Assembly: GCA_023846275.1 (NCBI GenBank)
Contig: CM043877.1
Location: 12,011,107 to 12,075,106, forward strand
Source of the DNA: Vanilla planifolia
Lineage: Eukaryota; Streptophyta; Magnoliopsida; Asparagales; Orchidaceae
Length of the DNA: 64,000 nt
Direction: 5' to 3'
Positions 1 through 13,560 of this stretch are shown one piece after another. Each line of letters starts with the position of its first letter. Position 1 is the first letter of the stretch. Position numbers and translations under genes: made by a program. The notes under the pieces are model-generated. The model worked only from the letters and a program-made list of their open reading frames with translations. It did no database searches and was not told where the DNA came from.

Positions 1-2900
1 CATATACCTAAAATCATAATTAAATTGAAATGTAAATTAGTCAAGCCATATCATATTACTTTTCATGATTAAGTGAGATGACAACTATTATTTAATATAC
101 ATACTTTGCATTTAGTATATCATTGTTAAATATTAAATTGATTAATTAGTACTAAATATTATTAAAAAGTTATGTATTGAACAAGATATAATAAATAATT
201 GATATCATAAAATCATAGAATAAATTATTAAATTATTTTAAAACATGATCAATAAACATTACAAAAAAAAAAAAGTGAAAAGAAACAAAATTATATTATT
301 GAAAAAGAGAATGCAGACCTTGCTTCTCTTTTATGCAACATCTTTGTTTGGCACTCAAACCTCAGCAGTCAACTCTGTGGAAGCCTAATGAAGCCCACAC
401 TCACATGGGTTTTGCTCTTCTTTTGACGTGCACATGGACCACTCGGAAGCATCTCTTGCTTCCCCTTTGAACTCTTTTTTGTATTGTTTCTATAATAATA
501 ATAAATGTTATATTTAAAATAAAATATAATAATTATAAGTATTATATGATAATTTAAGTTTTTTTTTTTAATTTTTTAGTGGAGCTAATGAGGGATCCAA
601 AAGTAAAGTATTTTTCCTTTTGATTTTTCAAATTGGTTTCAAGATTTTAGAAGGGGATTATTTGGAAATTAATTTTTGGAATATTTTTAATGCTTTTTTT
701 TATTTATAATTATCAAATTTGAAAAAATTTTAGAATGTGAGATTTACATGAGAATAAAGAGAAAAAGTTGCAAATCATTTTTTTATTGATTTAAATGACT
801 GAAATATGTTTTGATTTTTTTATGAGAAAAAATAAAATTTTTTAATAATATTTTCAAATAATCAAATTATCTCTTTTTATCATTTTATGTTTTTTATATG
901 TTTCGAAGCATGATTAGACATATATTTGATTATATTTAAAAAAAATATTTTTATCAAATAAAAATCACTTTTTACTTGTAGCTCTAATGTTATCAATAGT
1001 AAGTTTGTACACATTAAATATGAAAAAGAGTTTAAAAAGAAGATCTTTAAACAAGCTATTTTAAAGGATTTTGTTTTCTAATAAGTGATTCAAAAGAAGA
1101 TGTTCTGATATTTTTTAATTTTATTTATATAAAAACCCAATTATTATTTTTTTGAAATATATATAAAAAATTAAAATAAAAGCATATCTAATAAGAATTT
1201 TAGAACTTCTCTATGACTTAATACTTCCTCAAACCAACTCTATAGGATGCACTATTTGAAAAGCTCATTGGAAATGACTCATAATTACAATTATAACCCA
1301 TCATTTGGTTGGCTAAAGTTGGAATGCAAGTGGCATGCTAAGTGGGACAATTCATTTTCTTAAAAAAATAAGCAACATTGCAACAAATTTGAATTATAAT
1401 GACATTTTTAAAAGTTTATTTGCAAATGATGCAAATATTATAGCAATATTAATAATCTAAATAAAATAAATCATCAATAAAAAGGAAGTAAAGGCTCTTG
1501 TTTCAAAATAAACATGAAGAATATTAAGATAAATAAAATAAAGTCTCAACTCATGGGAGTTGATGCAAAAGAAAATCCAATTTGTGGCTTATATGAGAAA
1601 AAGCATTGAAGAGAATGTCACAAGAAAAATGTGATCACATTTTTGTATATGATGATGAAGAATATTTTTCTAAAGAATGCTTAAGTCATTACAAATATTA
1701 ATAATGTACATAGGGATTCTATTATAAGAGCAAAATAAATATACAACTAATAAATCTTCAAAAATTTTAGTCATCATTATAAGTAACTCATGGTATTAAT
1801 TATTAGATTTTTTAAATTTCATTATACTTTTTAGTCAATATAATAGAATAGCACATGTTTAGAAGTATTTTTTAATGACTATTTATCTAGTTATGATTAA
1901 TTGGAAGTTTGTTAACACTTACTTCTAGCATTGTGAAAAACTAGCTAAGATATTGACAAGGAGAATTTAGGAATCAATAAATAACAAGATTTCTAAGAAA
2001 ATATTAATCAATGAGAGAAGTTATTTAGAAATAAAGATAGAAATGTCATTTCTTAATTTGAATTTCGAGATTGAAATTATAATAAAAGAAGAATTTGTAA
2101 CATTTAAGAGAATCGATCTAGATTTTAAGGAGGGAGGAAAAAGTTATCAATATCATTAGATATAAAAAAAATACTAAATGAATATTTTATGATTTTAGGT
2201 TTTATAATAAATTATAATTTTTCTTGAAAACTCATACATTGGGTTCTTTGAACTATTCTAATAACCTTAAGCTTCAACTTTTATAATTTCACATGTATCA
2301 TTCTTTTTTTTTTTTACATTTCAAATTAAACAATATTGGAATAATTAAATCTTCTTAAAGTAGACTTATTCTTTAGGTATAGTTCTTCATATATTGTTTA
2401 AAAGTTTACATGTACATAACATGTAAGCATATTTGTTGTTGGTTTTTATAATACTTTTGTGTCACTATATTTAATTATTTGTCTTATTAAAAGTTAAACA
2501 ATACCTACGAGATATAAACAAGACAACAATTTTAACATATCATTTATGATGCAAAATGAGGTTAGCTAAGATCATAATATGAATAAAAGTTTATATATTA
2601 TTATATTTTGAAGATAATAAAATGTATAATATTTTATGATAATATGTTTATCATAAAATATTTTTAATAAATAACAAATAAGTCTCTTTTAAACAATAAT
2701 CATAATGTTTTAACTAAAATTTTTGAAGCAAAACACCATATAATATTTTTTTTTGAAAGTTCTTTACTAGTATAAATAATGATTCATTGATAAAAACCTT
2801 TCCTTTTAGCACTAGAATTATGATATGTAATGCGGGAGGGTTATATTTATAATAAATTATTAAGCAGTACGTGAAATTGTAATTTATAGAAAATGGTCCT
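1..2900. other. AT-rich intergenic spacer
   Basis: The stretch is very AT-rich with many A and T runs and no convincing coding exon on either strand. A short part near 1540-1620 has spaced Cys and Lys codons that faintly recall a retroelement Gag zinc knuckle, but it is too weak to call. The right edge (about 2890 onward) changes abruptly to GC-rich sequence at the start of the next gene. Confidence 0.7.
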
Positions 2901-3110
2901 ACAAAATCCAATTGTCCGTAGCCTACCTGATGGACGTGGAGCTTTGGCCCCGCCTTCGAGTGCCGCCTGCTAGACGACGGCAGTTCTTCTGCTCGTCCAC
3001 GTTTCCCTCCGCCATCTGCAGCATATTATTATTATTATTTAACTCCGTCGAGACCGAGAGTTGGCGCGCCGGCCATCGACTGCGGCCAAGAGAGGAGAAG
3101 AGAAAGAAGG

Positions 3111-6100
3111 ATGATAGAGGATCGGAACCAGGCGAGCTGCGTAGCGATTCGGGCCATTCCTTCCTCGCCGGCTTTCACCCGATGCTCGTATTGGCCCGCC
3201 TCCTCAGGTTTGTTCTTTCCCGTTCGTCTTCCTTTAGTTTTCTGCTTCGGATCGAATAGATCCCGCTCTTTCCCCATTGCATGTTTTGGCTACGAAGCAT
3301 TTCACCCCGTATCGTAGCCTGTTGCGTCGTCGTCGTCGTTTTTTTTTAAAAGTTTTCTTCTGTTTAATAACTGCACGATTGAACAAACGAGTGTGCGACA
3401 TGGGGAGGTTGTAGGCTTTTGCCATTGGTTTATTCGATTGAGGCATAAGAGGGCAAAGGCCCACTTTCATGAAGTTGCCGATGATGAGAACAGCGGTTTT
3501 GGTGCTCGTTTTTAAGAAATCCGTCGTTAGTGGAACTTGTTATTTCGTTATCTTAGTTGGTGAGAGGAACTTGCAGGTTCCAAATTGTTGAAATATCTAT
3601 TTTTCCCGTAAGGATTTTCTAAGTTTGTGTGAATTTTTTGTTGGATTAATGGTATTTACATCATGGTTTAGCTTTTTTCTAGTTATTTTGTCGGTAAAAT
3701 TAAAATCTTACCTTGTGGAACTTATTAGCATTTATTTCTAACGCCGTCTATCTAAATACCAACTAAATGATATAATTCTAACAAATTTGATTTCGATTTC
3801 AAAGAAGCGAATGAGCACTCAGAGTTCAAACTTCAAATTTTACTGTGGGAAACAATGAAGCCCTGGAGATGAGGAACTGTCCTCTTTTGGCTTTTTGCAG
3901 CTCCTGGTTTTCTCGCATTACAATTTTAACACTATTGTTAAATTTTTCATGCTTATTTCTATTTATATTAGCTCACATCTAAGCTAGATAATGAAACGGG
4001 GGGCTTTATTTTGTAAGTAACAGTGCTGAAATGTTGATTCCAAGCTTCTATCTGCCATAGCAAGGTCTTGGCAAAGTATGAAATGGGCAGTGATGGATGC
4101 TTTTTATTGGTTATCCCAACAAGGATTGCTTCCTATAAACTACAAAAGTAAACCTTCAAGGCCTATACAAAGAACTGTTCAAGTACAGGGTGGTTTCCCT
4201 AAACCTTCAAGGCCTTGTTATGACTGTTGCAGTTGAAACTTAAGTGTTTTTGAGACACAGTGCTCTATAGTAAACTGTTTTTTATTTTTTGATAATCAAA
4301 ATGCCATTTGATGATTGTTAAGAAGCATAAAGTTGGTTTGAAAGGTTTTAGGAAGAGAAAAATCTTTTTTTTCCCTCTTCCTAGTAGTTTTATGAGTACA
4401 TGAACGAATGGACCACATTCAGGCCGTAACAGTTGGCACTTGAAGCAGGGGATGCCTAACACCCTCACATGCGGGCTATTTGAGTTGCAAGCATAGTTGA
4501 ATTTCTTGTTCACAGCTCCAAATGGAGCCTTCGGACCCCTCATCCGATTAATTTCTCCTTGTTCAATTTGATGTAATGTAAGGAAAATTTTTGCCTTTTT
4601 AAAGAATGTTAACAATAAGCTTACATAAAATGGTTGAGTATTATTGAAGATCTGGGCCTCATTGTTTTCCATTGTTGACATAGATGACATGACTATGACA
4701 TGCGGTTCTCCAGGATGGATTGGAAGAAGTCTTGCTTGTGTTTGTATCAAGCGAAAGGGAATGTATGAACGAATTTCGTTCAATCTAACTCCTGCTCAGG
4801 CAAGTGCATCAATCTTATGATTTGTGGTATTCTCACCATTCATATCAGCATTTCAACTTGTTTATTTTTTCCCTTTTCTTGTATCATGTCAATAGATTTT
4901 ATTAATGGAACTTTATTGTTGTGTTGAATGCATGTTGTTCTTCTCTTTTTAGTTTTAACTTAATTTTTGGTTTTAAATTGCTTTAAATGTCACATTTTGT
5001 AAGTTGACCTACTTCCACTCTTGGATGTCCTTTTCTGATTGGACAGACAAGTACCTGTATTGTACATTGAACTCTCCTGCTGCTTTTCTTTTCTACGTAT
5101 AAGTATTGAATGTTCCAACAACTTAATGAACATGTTAGGCAGATATTAGAAGATAGATCCTTTCTTTTGCCATTGGCTAATTTCTGTTTCATTTCAATTG
5201 CTAAGTGTTCCACAGTTTTTTCTATATCAGTGCTACATTTGATAAACTATGTTTGTTTTTTTCCTTCTATTTTTTATCTTTTCTATTTGTTTTATAGCAT
5301 TCTTTATTCCTTTATTGGACATAATTTATATCTTTTCAATAGTGTTAAAATTGGTTTTCTTGATCTACTCCAAGTATTTTTTGCTAAGCAGATCTTGAGA
5401 TTCTGTACATGGTGTCATGCAAAGTAAACCATATTGATCTTTTTAATTTATGAGATAATGTAGGAAGAAAGGTTGAAAAGATTAAAGCATCGAATGGATA
5501 TATACTTTGATCCATGTAGCCTTGAGCACCAGGTAACTTTGCTGATTCATATTTTTTGCTAATAATTGAAAAGTTATATTTTGTTTTATAGAGCAATCCT
5601 TTACTATTTGATCACGAGTTGATTCAAAAAAATTTATGAAGCTTCAATGATCATTAGATTTACCGAAGGTCACTAGAGAATGGTAAAAATGCAAAAAAAA
5701 ATAAGAACATCATAATTTATTGTGAAAAGTCAATGGAATGTGGAAACAACATTGATAATGTGTTGATAAAAGATCCACTAGTCACTTAGTGTTGTTAAAG
5801 GTGCTAAGAAGTTGACGAACTTCACAGTTGATTAAGTAGGAATGTGCCAGAGGATTTCTAGGGATCAATAAAATGAGAACATGATTCAAGAATAAATACT
5901 TTGCATGAGTTGAGCATTTCTTTTTTTGTAAAAAAAGCTTAAACTAAAAAACAAAAATTACATTCATGTAGGTTAATAGGACGTCATGTTCTAATAACAA
6001 CAAAATCTCTTAGTTGAGCTAATGAAATCCCATTGTTTGGAAAGACGAGGAAATGTTGTTGCACAAACTATTGTAAACACTTGCAATGGTTTCTACCATT

Positions 6101-9100
6101 TATATATGGTTGCCACGTTTTCTTTGAGTCATAAAGTTGATTCTTTGAAAAACTTTTTATTTCTAATATTCAGGAGATATTCCTTCTATAAGATAATCAT
6201 ATGAATGCTTTTATTGGTCTTTGTGTGCTTATCATCACAAACTCATAACAACGAGTTATACCATAATTGTCACACCATATTTGCTATTATAGAATCAGAA
6301 ATAGATTTAGACAAATTTGATACGAATCATTTCCCTCATATCCAAATAAATTAAAATACGTGAAAGTACGTGAAATTTTAAAATTTACTCTTTATTTATG
6401 TATATAATTATTTATTCATATTTTAGTTCGTAGAGACCCAAATATTATATAACACAATTTATAAGTTATATTTGTTTACATATTAATTGATGCTATGTTA
6501 CTTTTTATTGTTTTAGTATAACAAATAAATCTGATCTCTCACACCTTGTATACAGTAGTTGTTTGTGTCAAACCTAAAAACATAAAATAATTGGTGTTTT
6601 TGATTGACCAAATAGGAAAATTCAATATATAACATATCACAATAACACAATCTACTTGTCTAACTATTCTTGAAACCTAGGGGATCTACTTGTACAATTT
6701 CTCAAACATAAGTTTTTTGTAGCTTTTCTTTGGATTTGTGGAGTTACATTTACAATGTTCGAAGATGGCTAAAATACTTATTGGTTCCTTATTGTATGCT
6801 ATTTTGGAATTTTATGTTGCCTTAAAGCACATTTATTTTATCAGCATTTGCCATAGCTGCTTTCTGATTTTGATTTTGACAAGTCATAGAGAACATTGGC
6901 GAACATTCTATACCATCTTCATGGTTGGTTTCCATAGAACCATCGGTTTTGCTATCATTCTTGTAGCTCCTTTCTGGTTTGGTTTGGTTTTTTTCTTAAT
7001 TTTTAATACTATTAAATCATTGAAGACAGGGAGCTTGGCACAACAATAAAAGTTGTTGCCCTGCAATCCTAATTGCAAGCTCAGGTTTTGGAAAAATACC
7101 TCTGTATGTTTATACGCTAAAACAATGTGCAATAGCCTTTTTCTGCCCTACCCTTCCCGCATGTGTGCATTGGGAGTTTTCATAGCAATGACCTGCCTTT
7201 TACTATTCTGTCAAAGTTGGAACCTTTTCATGATTACTTTCATAATGGTAATTGGAGGTGGGTTTTGTGTTACCCTGTGTCTTGTTTAAACTTATTAGTT
7301 CCACCAAATCTAAAAAGTTCCTGGGCAACATAAAGTTTTGGCAAAATCTTCTATGCTGCAACAGTAAGTAGATTTCCTTAAGCCATTACAAAAAAGAACA
7401 AACTAATTTCAACTGCCCTCAAGAATTTACCAGTGCTGTTATATTTGAATGCCTGCTTCAAAGATTGATGTATTTTTGCCCATTTTCTTACAGGAAGCAC
7501 TGAGAGCTCTTTGGAATGCTACATATCCAAATCAAGAATTACATGGTTTGATTTCTGAGCAGTGGAAGCTTATGGGTTGGCAGGGTAAGGATCCATCCAC
7601 TGACTTCAGGTAACCAAAAGCATAACCTGCTGTTTCACTTACATTTTCTCAAGTTTTTCTTTTTCCCATGTCTTCTTGGTCCCTTAAACGAAGAATGTTA
7701 CATGTTCAACAGGGGAGCTGGATTTATATCGTTAGAGAACCTGCTCTTCTTTGCTAAAACATTTTCTGTAAGATAAAGTTACTTCATTAGTCTTCCAAGA
7801 TTCATTTGTCTTATAGGGTCTTCTTCACAGCTAACAGCTACTTGCCCTTCTTATATGTTTCATTTTTCTGGGTTTTGTAATATTAGCTACATAATTGCAA
7901 CTGAACTTATTCCTCAAACAGTTATGTTCCATCAAATGATTGTGGTTTACAATTTGGTAAACAACCTCAGATAGGGCTTTGTCTACCTTAGTCAGCTGTG
8001 TTCTATATAAACAAACTTGTCAGAAGAACATGCAGCATAAAATGGGAAATCCTTTTTTTAGGACATTGGGACTATAGTTTTCACACCTGAACTTAGATAA
8101 GCTTTGTAAGTCAAAATTATTTTATGATCAGGCATCATTCCAGAGGTTACTGAATAAACAAGGTGGGAAGAGAGCAGCTTGGGAATACCCTTTTGCAGTT
8201 GCAGGTGTCAATATCACCTTCATGATCATCCAAATGCTGGATTTGCGTTCTCGTAAGTCCATTGGCATTCTTTTGGTTCACCTGCTCCAGTAGCACTGTG
8301 TTGTACTCAGAATTGTTTTATAACTTTTGTATGCTGACACAATTAAGTGGTTACTAAACAATTAAGTATACATCTTTTTCATGTCATAGTAAACAAACAC
8401 AATCTCAGTTTGCAATGTGTTGGTTAATTATGGACTGGAAATGAGATAACTAAATGTATTGACATGGTGAATGATTTAGCTGCATCAACGCAAAAGCTCT
8501 TTAAAAATGAAAACAATACCCCTGAAAACAGTAATTAGGTGCTTCAGTTTTTTCATTTGAGCTTTCTCAAGGCTATCCAAACAAGAAAAATGGCACGACC
8601 TTCTGAACCGATGATTTGAAAAATGTATGTTTCAAATTCCTCTCTATATTCAACATTCTGATCCAGAAAGACAATATATTAGACATACTCATTTTAGAAA
8701 TGTACAATAATGCATATGTTACTTGTTTGACACAATCATCTGTTGAACAACATGAACATTTTTACAATAAACTTAGTATTTGTTTGTATGTTGAAGCAGC
8801 TTTGCATTGTCCCTTTTTTCTTTTTTCCTTTAGTGTTAGATCAAGCTGTTTCTGGTAAACAACATGTTTCTGCAGTTCAATAGTACATATGTAACCCACA
8901 TTAGCGCTACAGTTTCCTATTTGTCTATGCAAGTTGAATTTGTTACTAACAACTAAATGCTATCCTGCAGCTAAGGCAAGGACATTTGTCAGATCTGTTT
9001 TCATTCAAATGTTAGCAGGTAATGAAGTCAATTTGCTATCTATTAAACATGCACTTCAATTATGAAAACAATGGCACAATGTTTTCAATTCTCAGAGAAT

Positions 9101-9366
9101 GAATGGACCTTTGATTTGCTATACTGTGTGGCTTTCATGGTCATGGACAAGAAATGGCTGGAAATGAATGCCTCTTATATGGAATTCAATGTAACTTTGC
9201 ATTTCAAACCCCAATCCACAGCTTCAAACTCTGCTACATTTTTATAGATATGTAATGTTCTTTGCAGGAAGTTCTCAGATCAACAAGAACTCAGCTGGAG
9301 AGGGAGCTGCTTATGGATGATGTGATCAGGATAGAAGACATGCCTTCTTATAGCCTTCTATCATAG
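3111..9366 (+). CDS. ELMO/CED-12 domain-containing protein, 9 exons, 271 aa
   Basis: Coding exons: 3111-3207, 4684-4799, 5464-5532, 7494-7609, 7713-7767, 8132-8252, 8971-9018, 9096-9190 and 9268-9366. All phases join, giving 816 bases and a terminal TAG. The N-terminal 94 residues are variable and end in a LTPAQEERLKRLKHR-like stretch typical of plant ELMO proteins. The ELMO domain covers about residues 95-245. It includes WKLMGWQGKDPSTDFR, whose arginine (about R133) matches the GAP-motif arginine known in animal ELMOD Arf-GAPs, then WEYPFAVAGVNITFM and FDLLYCVAFMVMD. Plant members are cytosolic proteins of largely unknown role; an Arf-family GAP activity is inference from the family. The ATG at 3111 was chosen because MIEDRNQASCVAIR resembles known plant ELMO N-termini and its exon ends in the right phase; GC-rich 5' UTR lies upstream. 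All introns are GT-AG except intron 2, which begins GC at 4800. Confidence 0.88.
4800..5463 (+). other. GC-AG intron of the ELMO gene
   Basis: Exon 2 ends CTCAG and the intron starts GCAAGT. This is the usual strong-consensus context for a GC donor (CAG followed by GCAAGT). The acceptor is TAG before GAAGAAAGG. Joining the exons here preserves the conserved LTPAQ-EERLK protein stretch in phase 0, and no GT near the junction would do so. Confidence 0.8.
5533..7493 (+). other. ELMO gene intron 3, AT-rich, no recognised element
   Basis: This 1.96-kb intron has open frames on both strands but none resembles a known protein. I see no LTR, hairpin or long tandem repeat in it. Confidence 0.6.
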
Positions 9367-10673
9367 CAATGTATAGCCTTCTGCCTCTTAATTAACCTTC
9401 TTCTTAGTCCTACTGGATATTTTGATAATTTGACATGTTGCAAAACTTGTCTAGAGCACTGATTATATATCACCCTCTTTTAATTAAAGCTGTAGTTATG
9501 GCTTGTAAGCTAGATTTTTTTTGATGAGGAAATGTAATTGATGTGCTCAACTTCTACTTCTTCCAAAACTAAGTACAATGGTTATACATGATGTTATTTA
9601 TATGATACATAGTCATTTTAACATCCACATATTTTGGTCATAGAATAATAAGATTTCTAAGTCATACATAGATAATTTATAAAATATAAATATCAATTCA
9701 TTTCCAATGATAATATATATACAAAATCAACAAGTTGTACTTACATCAAAGTCTATGGCTCCAAAAGCATGTCCATAATCGGCAAATTCAACCTATAAAG
9801 ATTAGATGGGAGTGAGTCTTGAGCTTAATAGAAATAAAAACATATTAAAAAAAAGCTATAATAAAGAATTACATGGCTCATATAATATCATCTAAATTGT
9901 TTAAAATACTACCATGTTTTTTATGATAGTTAACCTATGTGGTAGATATGCTGGTGAAGCTAAAGGTACAAAAAACAGGGTTTCATTGAAGATGATAAAA
10001 AATTTGAGGGAAGTTTTTCTAACCCAACAAACATTATTGTTATAGTGACAACTTTATAAACATGAGTTAGTTTGTGGTCAAAAAAAGAAAATTGGGTGAT
10101 GGATATAAAATTCATTGCCAAGTCAGAAAGGTTGCCAAATGAGGCCTTATCTATTGCAACAAGAGTAAAGTTTGCCCTCTAGTCATAAACCATCTGCCTA
10201 AATAAACTACAAACTAGCAAATGTGGTTGCTTTTCAGCTTGCACAGCCCTCAACAACTTGTACCGCAATGGAAAATATTTGATTTATGTGGCACCTACCA
10301 GGACACCACAACTATTTCTAATAATGATGCAAATCCTAAAGGATCCATTTGATCGAGTTGATTCACTAAAATCGACTTTCATTTAGCCCAAGAAGGAAAG
10401 AAACCACCACGAGGAAGACGGGGTAGAAGAAGGTCTAAGTGGTCCATCAAATGAGAGAACAATGGCTGCAATCTTTGCAGGATTAGGAATAAAGCTTTAG
10501 TGAACCTTGCCATTGAAACTCCTCTAAATGTGAACATACATTTGTGACTTGGCATGAATAGGAAAAGAAAACAAGACCAAGTTGATTAAAACAACTCTCT
10601 TAGCAAGAGAAAGTACCTTGGCAACCCAAGAGGATATCTTGTTCCTTAATGCTTCAATAATTTAAGTGAAGTT
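9367..10673. other. 3' flank of the ELMO gene and spacer
   Basis: It begins with the 3' UTR of the ELMO gene, followed by AT-rich sequence. The part from about 10080 to 10520 is less AT-rich and may be remnant mobile DNA, but I recognise no domain in any frame. Confidence 0.5.
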
Positions 10674-11260
10674 TATCACAACACGATCTTATTATGTCGA
10701 TATATTATCTCATTTGGTTGTCTTATATCGACTAAAGCGAGTTTTATTCTTAAAAGATGTTTCGATATCTTAAGATAAATATCTCACATATAAAATCTAA
10801 AATCATTTTTTCAATAGTTGATGTGGGAGTATCTAGAAGCCTACCAAGAGCCTCTCAATGCCACTTCTTTTAAGTCAATCCTCTTAAGGTTAGATTGTTC
10901 GCAAGTATTGGTCATTACAGGCACGTTAGCTTCCACTTGGTTTATCGTACAATCATATCAAATTGTAAGAAATATTACGTTGACCAAATTGTCACAATCC
11001 GATCTCATTATATCAATATATTATCCCATTTGACAATCTCATACTGACCAAAGTAAACTTTGTCATCAAAAAGTGTATTGATATCTTATAATAAATGTCT
11101 CACATATAGATGCTAAAATCACTCTCTCTATCACAAATGTGAGACTATTTATCTATGTAATTCTCAACTTAGAAGCTTGTCAAGATCCCCTTAAGGCCAC
11201 TTCTTTTAGGCTTATCCTCTTGAAGCAAAGCTCATCACCTTTTTAATCTTGGGTGTTACA
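10674..11260 (-). mobile_element. Cassandra-like TRIM retroelement fossil (copy A)
   Basis: Two related repeats, about 10674-10919 and 10990-11260, flank a spacer of about 70 bases. Each starts with a CACAA..CGATCT.ATTAT-type block and ends in ATTACA or GTTACA. The spacer shares the TTAGCTTCCA.TTGGTT block with the better-preserved copy at 53715-54506, which gives the family and the minus orientation. The 5S rRNA-like stretch of that copy is not visible here, and the LTRs are correspondingly shorter. No target-site duplication is evident. The element is non-autonomous, heavily diverged and clearly old. Confidence 0.6.
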
Positions 11261-12779
11261 TACAAAGACCAAGTCTTGACAAAAATCTATTACAATGAGC
11301 TGGTCAAATCACAAAGGAACCCCTAATATTTACTTGCCTTCTTTTGTTTGTAGCCTATATTACTAAAAATCATTTATTGGAAGTGCTTCGAAGTTCTCCA
11401 ACTGAAGAAAACAAATGACTTGTTCTTGTCAATTAGTTCCCTTGAGGAATTGATTAACAAGAACATAAGGGATCTCCTTAACCATTGAGGTGTTGATTGG
11501 AGCATGACTTCATTTGCAAACATGTGAGAAACTAGAGGATTCATCAATAAGGTCCTGAGATCGAGGAAAGCACCTTACTTCATCTTCTTTTGAATGAAAA
11601 GCAACAATAACTTGAGTAAAAAGTGATGATGTGAAGCGACAAAGGACAGCCTCGTGGAAGCCATAAGAAGCTTGGATCCAATGGATATGAGTCCTTTTGA
11701 CAAGAAGAGTGAATCTCAAGTGGGGCACACAAGTGCCCACTCACACCATCTAAAAGGAAAGCCAAAATGGTGAAGCAAGATGAAATCCCACCTCATTTAA
11801 TCAAGTTTGGGCCATCATCTTGTGTACCATGATATAAAGGTTGATGGGTTAATATTGTTGTAGACAAGAAGCTTCCTACATCTTGGGAATGAGCACAAAC
11901 CTCTTCTTTTACTATTACAACATAACGCCCAACTAAAAGAAAAAGTACAAAAACTAGGTCATCCAAATTATGTCTCAATAGCTTCTAAAAAGGAATCTTA
12001 TCATGTAACATCAATAACTAGGGGATGATCGAATCCTCGAGAAAAGATAGTCACATGAAACTTGTCATAAGAAATTGGGCCACTCACTCTTTGCCTAATC
12101 AGATGAAATGATTATCCACAATGGGGGTAGCAAAGCCTTCAAAGTTGGATGATATTATTCAATACAATTTGATTTTAACTTAACAAAAAAATTGATTGAT
12201 TTGGCCAATCAATTTAGTTAATCAACTGAACTGACCATTTCTAATGAGCCGGTCTAATTATAATCCGAGTAACAAAGGAAACGGCTAATAGCAAACAAAA
12301 GTTGTTCTTGGAAGGCATCTTCAAACAAAAACAAGCAGTACCTTGTGTTGCCTACCTGTGCCAATTAATGCAGTCACAACACATGCAGAAAAAAAAAACT
12401 GCAAAATGAATGCAGGTGTTCACAGCACATATTGTAAAAATAACAAATCATGACAAATGAAGGAAACACTAACTGAACATTTCTCAAACAGTTTCACCTA
12501 AGAAAATAAACATGAAATAGAATTATAAACACTGGACATCCATTTTTGTTTTCTTCCAAATATTCCACAAACACACCAATAGAGTTTGACAAGCAAAAGT
12601 AGTCACAAGCAATTAACCAACAAAAAGTCCAAAGTGCCATCAAACAAGATAATATGACACATCCGAAGCAACTGTAACACTCCAGACTCATTCGTATGCT
12701 GCTATAGGTGTTTATGTACAAATGTTAGTGTCATTCCACTTCGTAATACCGGTAGCAAATTAGGGTTTAACTATCAATC
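11261..12779. other. spacer, probably worn mobile DNA
   Basis: It contains open frames of 60-85 codons on the minus strand (for example 11510-11740 and 11793-11978) with no recognisable domain. It abuts a Ty3/gypsy fossil on the right and may be part of the same old insertion. Confidence 0.4.
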
Positions 12780-13560
12780 GAAATCACCAAGATACATCAT
12801 AAAAACACAATGTAAAAACCTTTTGATATGAGGGAAACAAGGAGTAACAATTTCTCGAATAGAAAGTCACCATATGTTGCTGTAGAAGGGAAACACAAAG
12901 GCTGGGATGCTGTACAAAGGTGGTTGGAAACAAAATATTAGACATAGATAGAATGTGGCACTTGATGGCTACTCGCATATATGCAAAAGGTGCATGAGTT
13001 AAGCACCTCTTCAATGGTTGGAAGGACTCGCATATGACCAAGCAAATCTAGCCTTTCTTTCGCCTTGGAGCCTTGAGGAATCTGATGAGGAGACAAAGCA
13101 ATTTAGGATGGCTATGCACTTGGTCAACTTTTGAATGTTTCATACAGTTTTTGACGGAGGCAACTCAAGGAAGGCCTTGATCTTGTTGCATGACTGCTAT
13201 CCCTTGAATTAAAACTAGGTAGCTGCAAAACACCTCAAAAGGGTTCCAAAGTGCACTTGGTGTGTAGTTTTGCTTCAACATTTTGTCTCATGACAAGCAG
13301 ATTGTCGACATAGGCATGCAGTTCTAGCCCGTTTGCTCTTTGAAAACAATATCAAGCATCCTTTGGTAGATCGTGTCAACATTCTTTAAACCAAACAACC
13401 TTATTTTGTAACAGATTATGCCGAGGTTTGCAATGAAGGCCATCTTCTCATTGTGCTCAACCATATATATCTTGTGATATCTTGAAAATGCATCCTAGAA
13501 GCTCATTATGAAGTTCGCAATAATTGAATTAATTAGGGTAAATACACGTCAGAAGGGATG
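12780..13560 (-). mobile_element. Ty3/gypsy retrotransposon fossil (reverse transcriptase to RNase H part)
   Basis: On the minus strand, pieces resemble the Ty3/gypsy reverse transcriptase core (an FGLKN..TIYQRML.IVFKEQ-like stretch near 13330-13400), then the connection region and the start of RNase H (a CESFQPLKRCLTHAP-like stretch near 13000). The YQR block and spacing suggest the Tat/Ogre/Retand side of the family, but the lineage is uncertain. The copy is broken many times, has no recognisable LTRs and is old. Confidence 0.65.

Noticed and set aside
2912-3470. Several overlapping open frames on both strands
   Set aside because: They lie over the GC-rich leader and first exon of the ELMO gene; only the frame starting at 3111 continues in phase into the conserved protein.
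4265-4783. 172-codon open frame on the minus strand
   Set aside because: It is antisense to ELMO exon 2 (4684-4799) and intronic sequence, has no recognisable domain and an unstructured composition.
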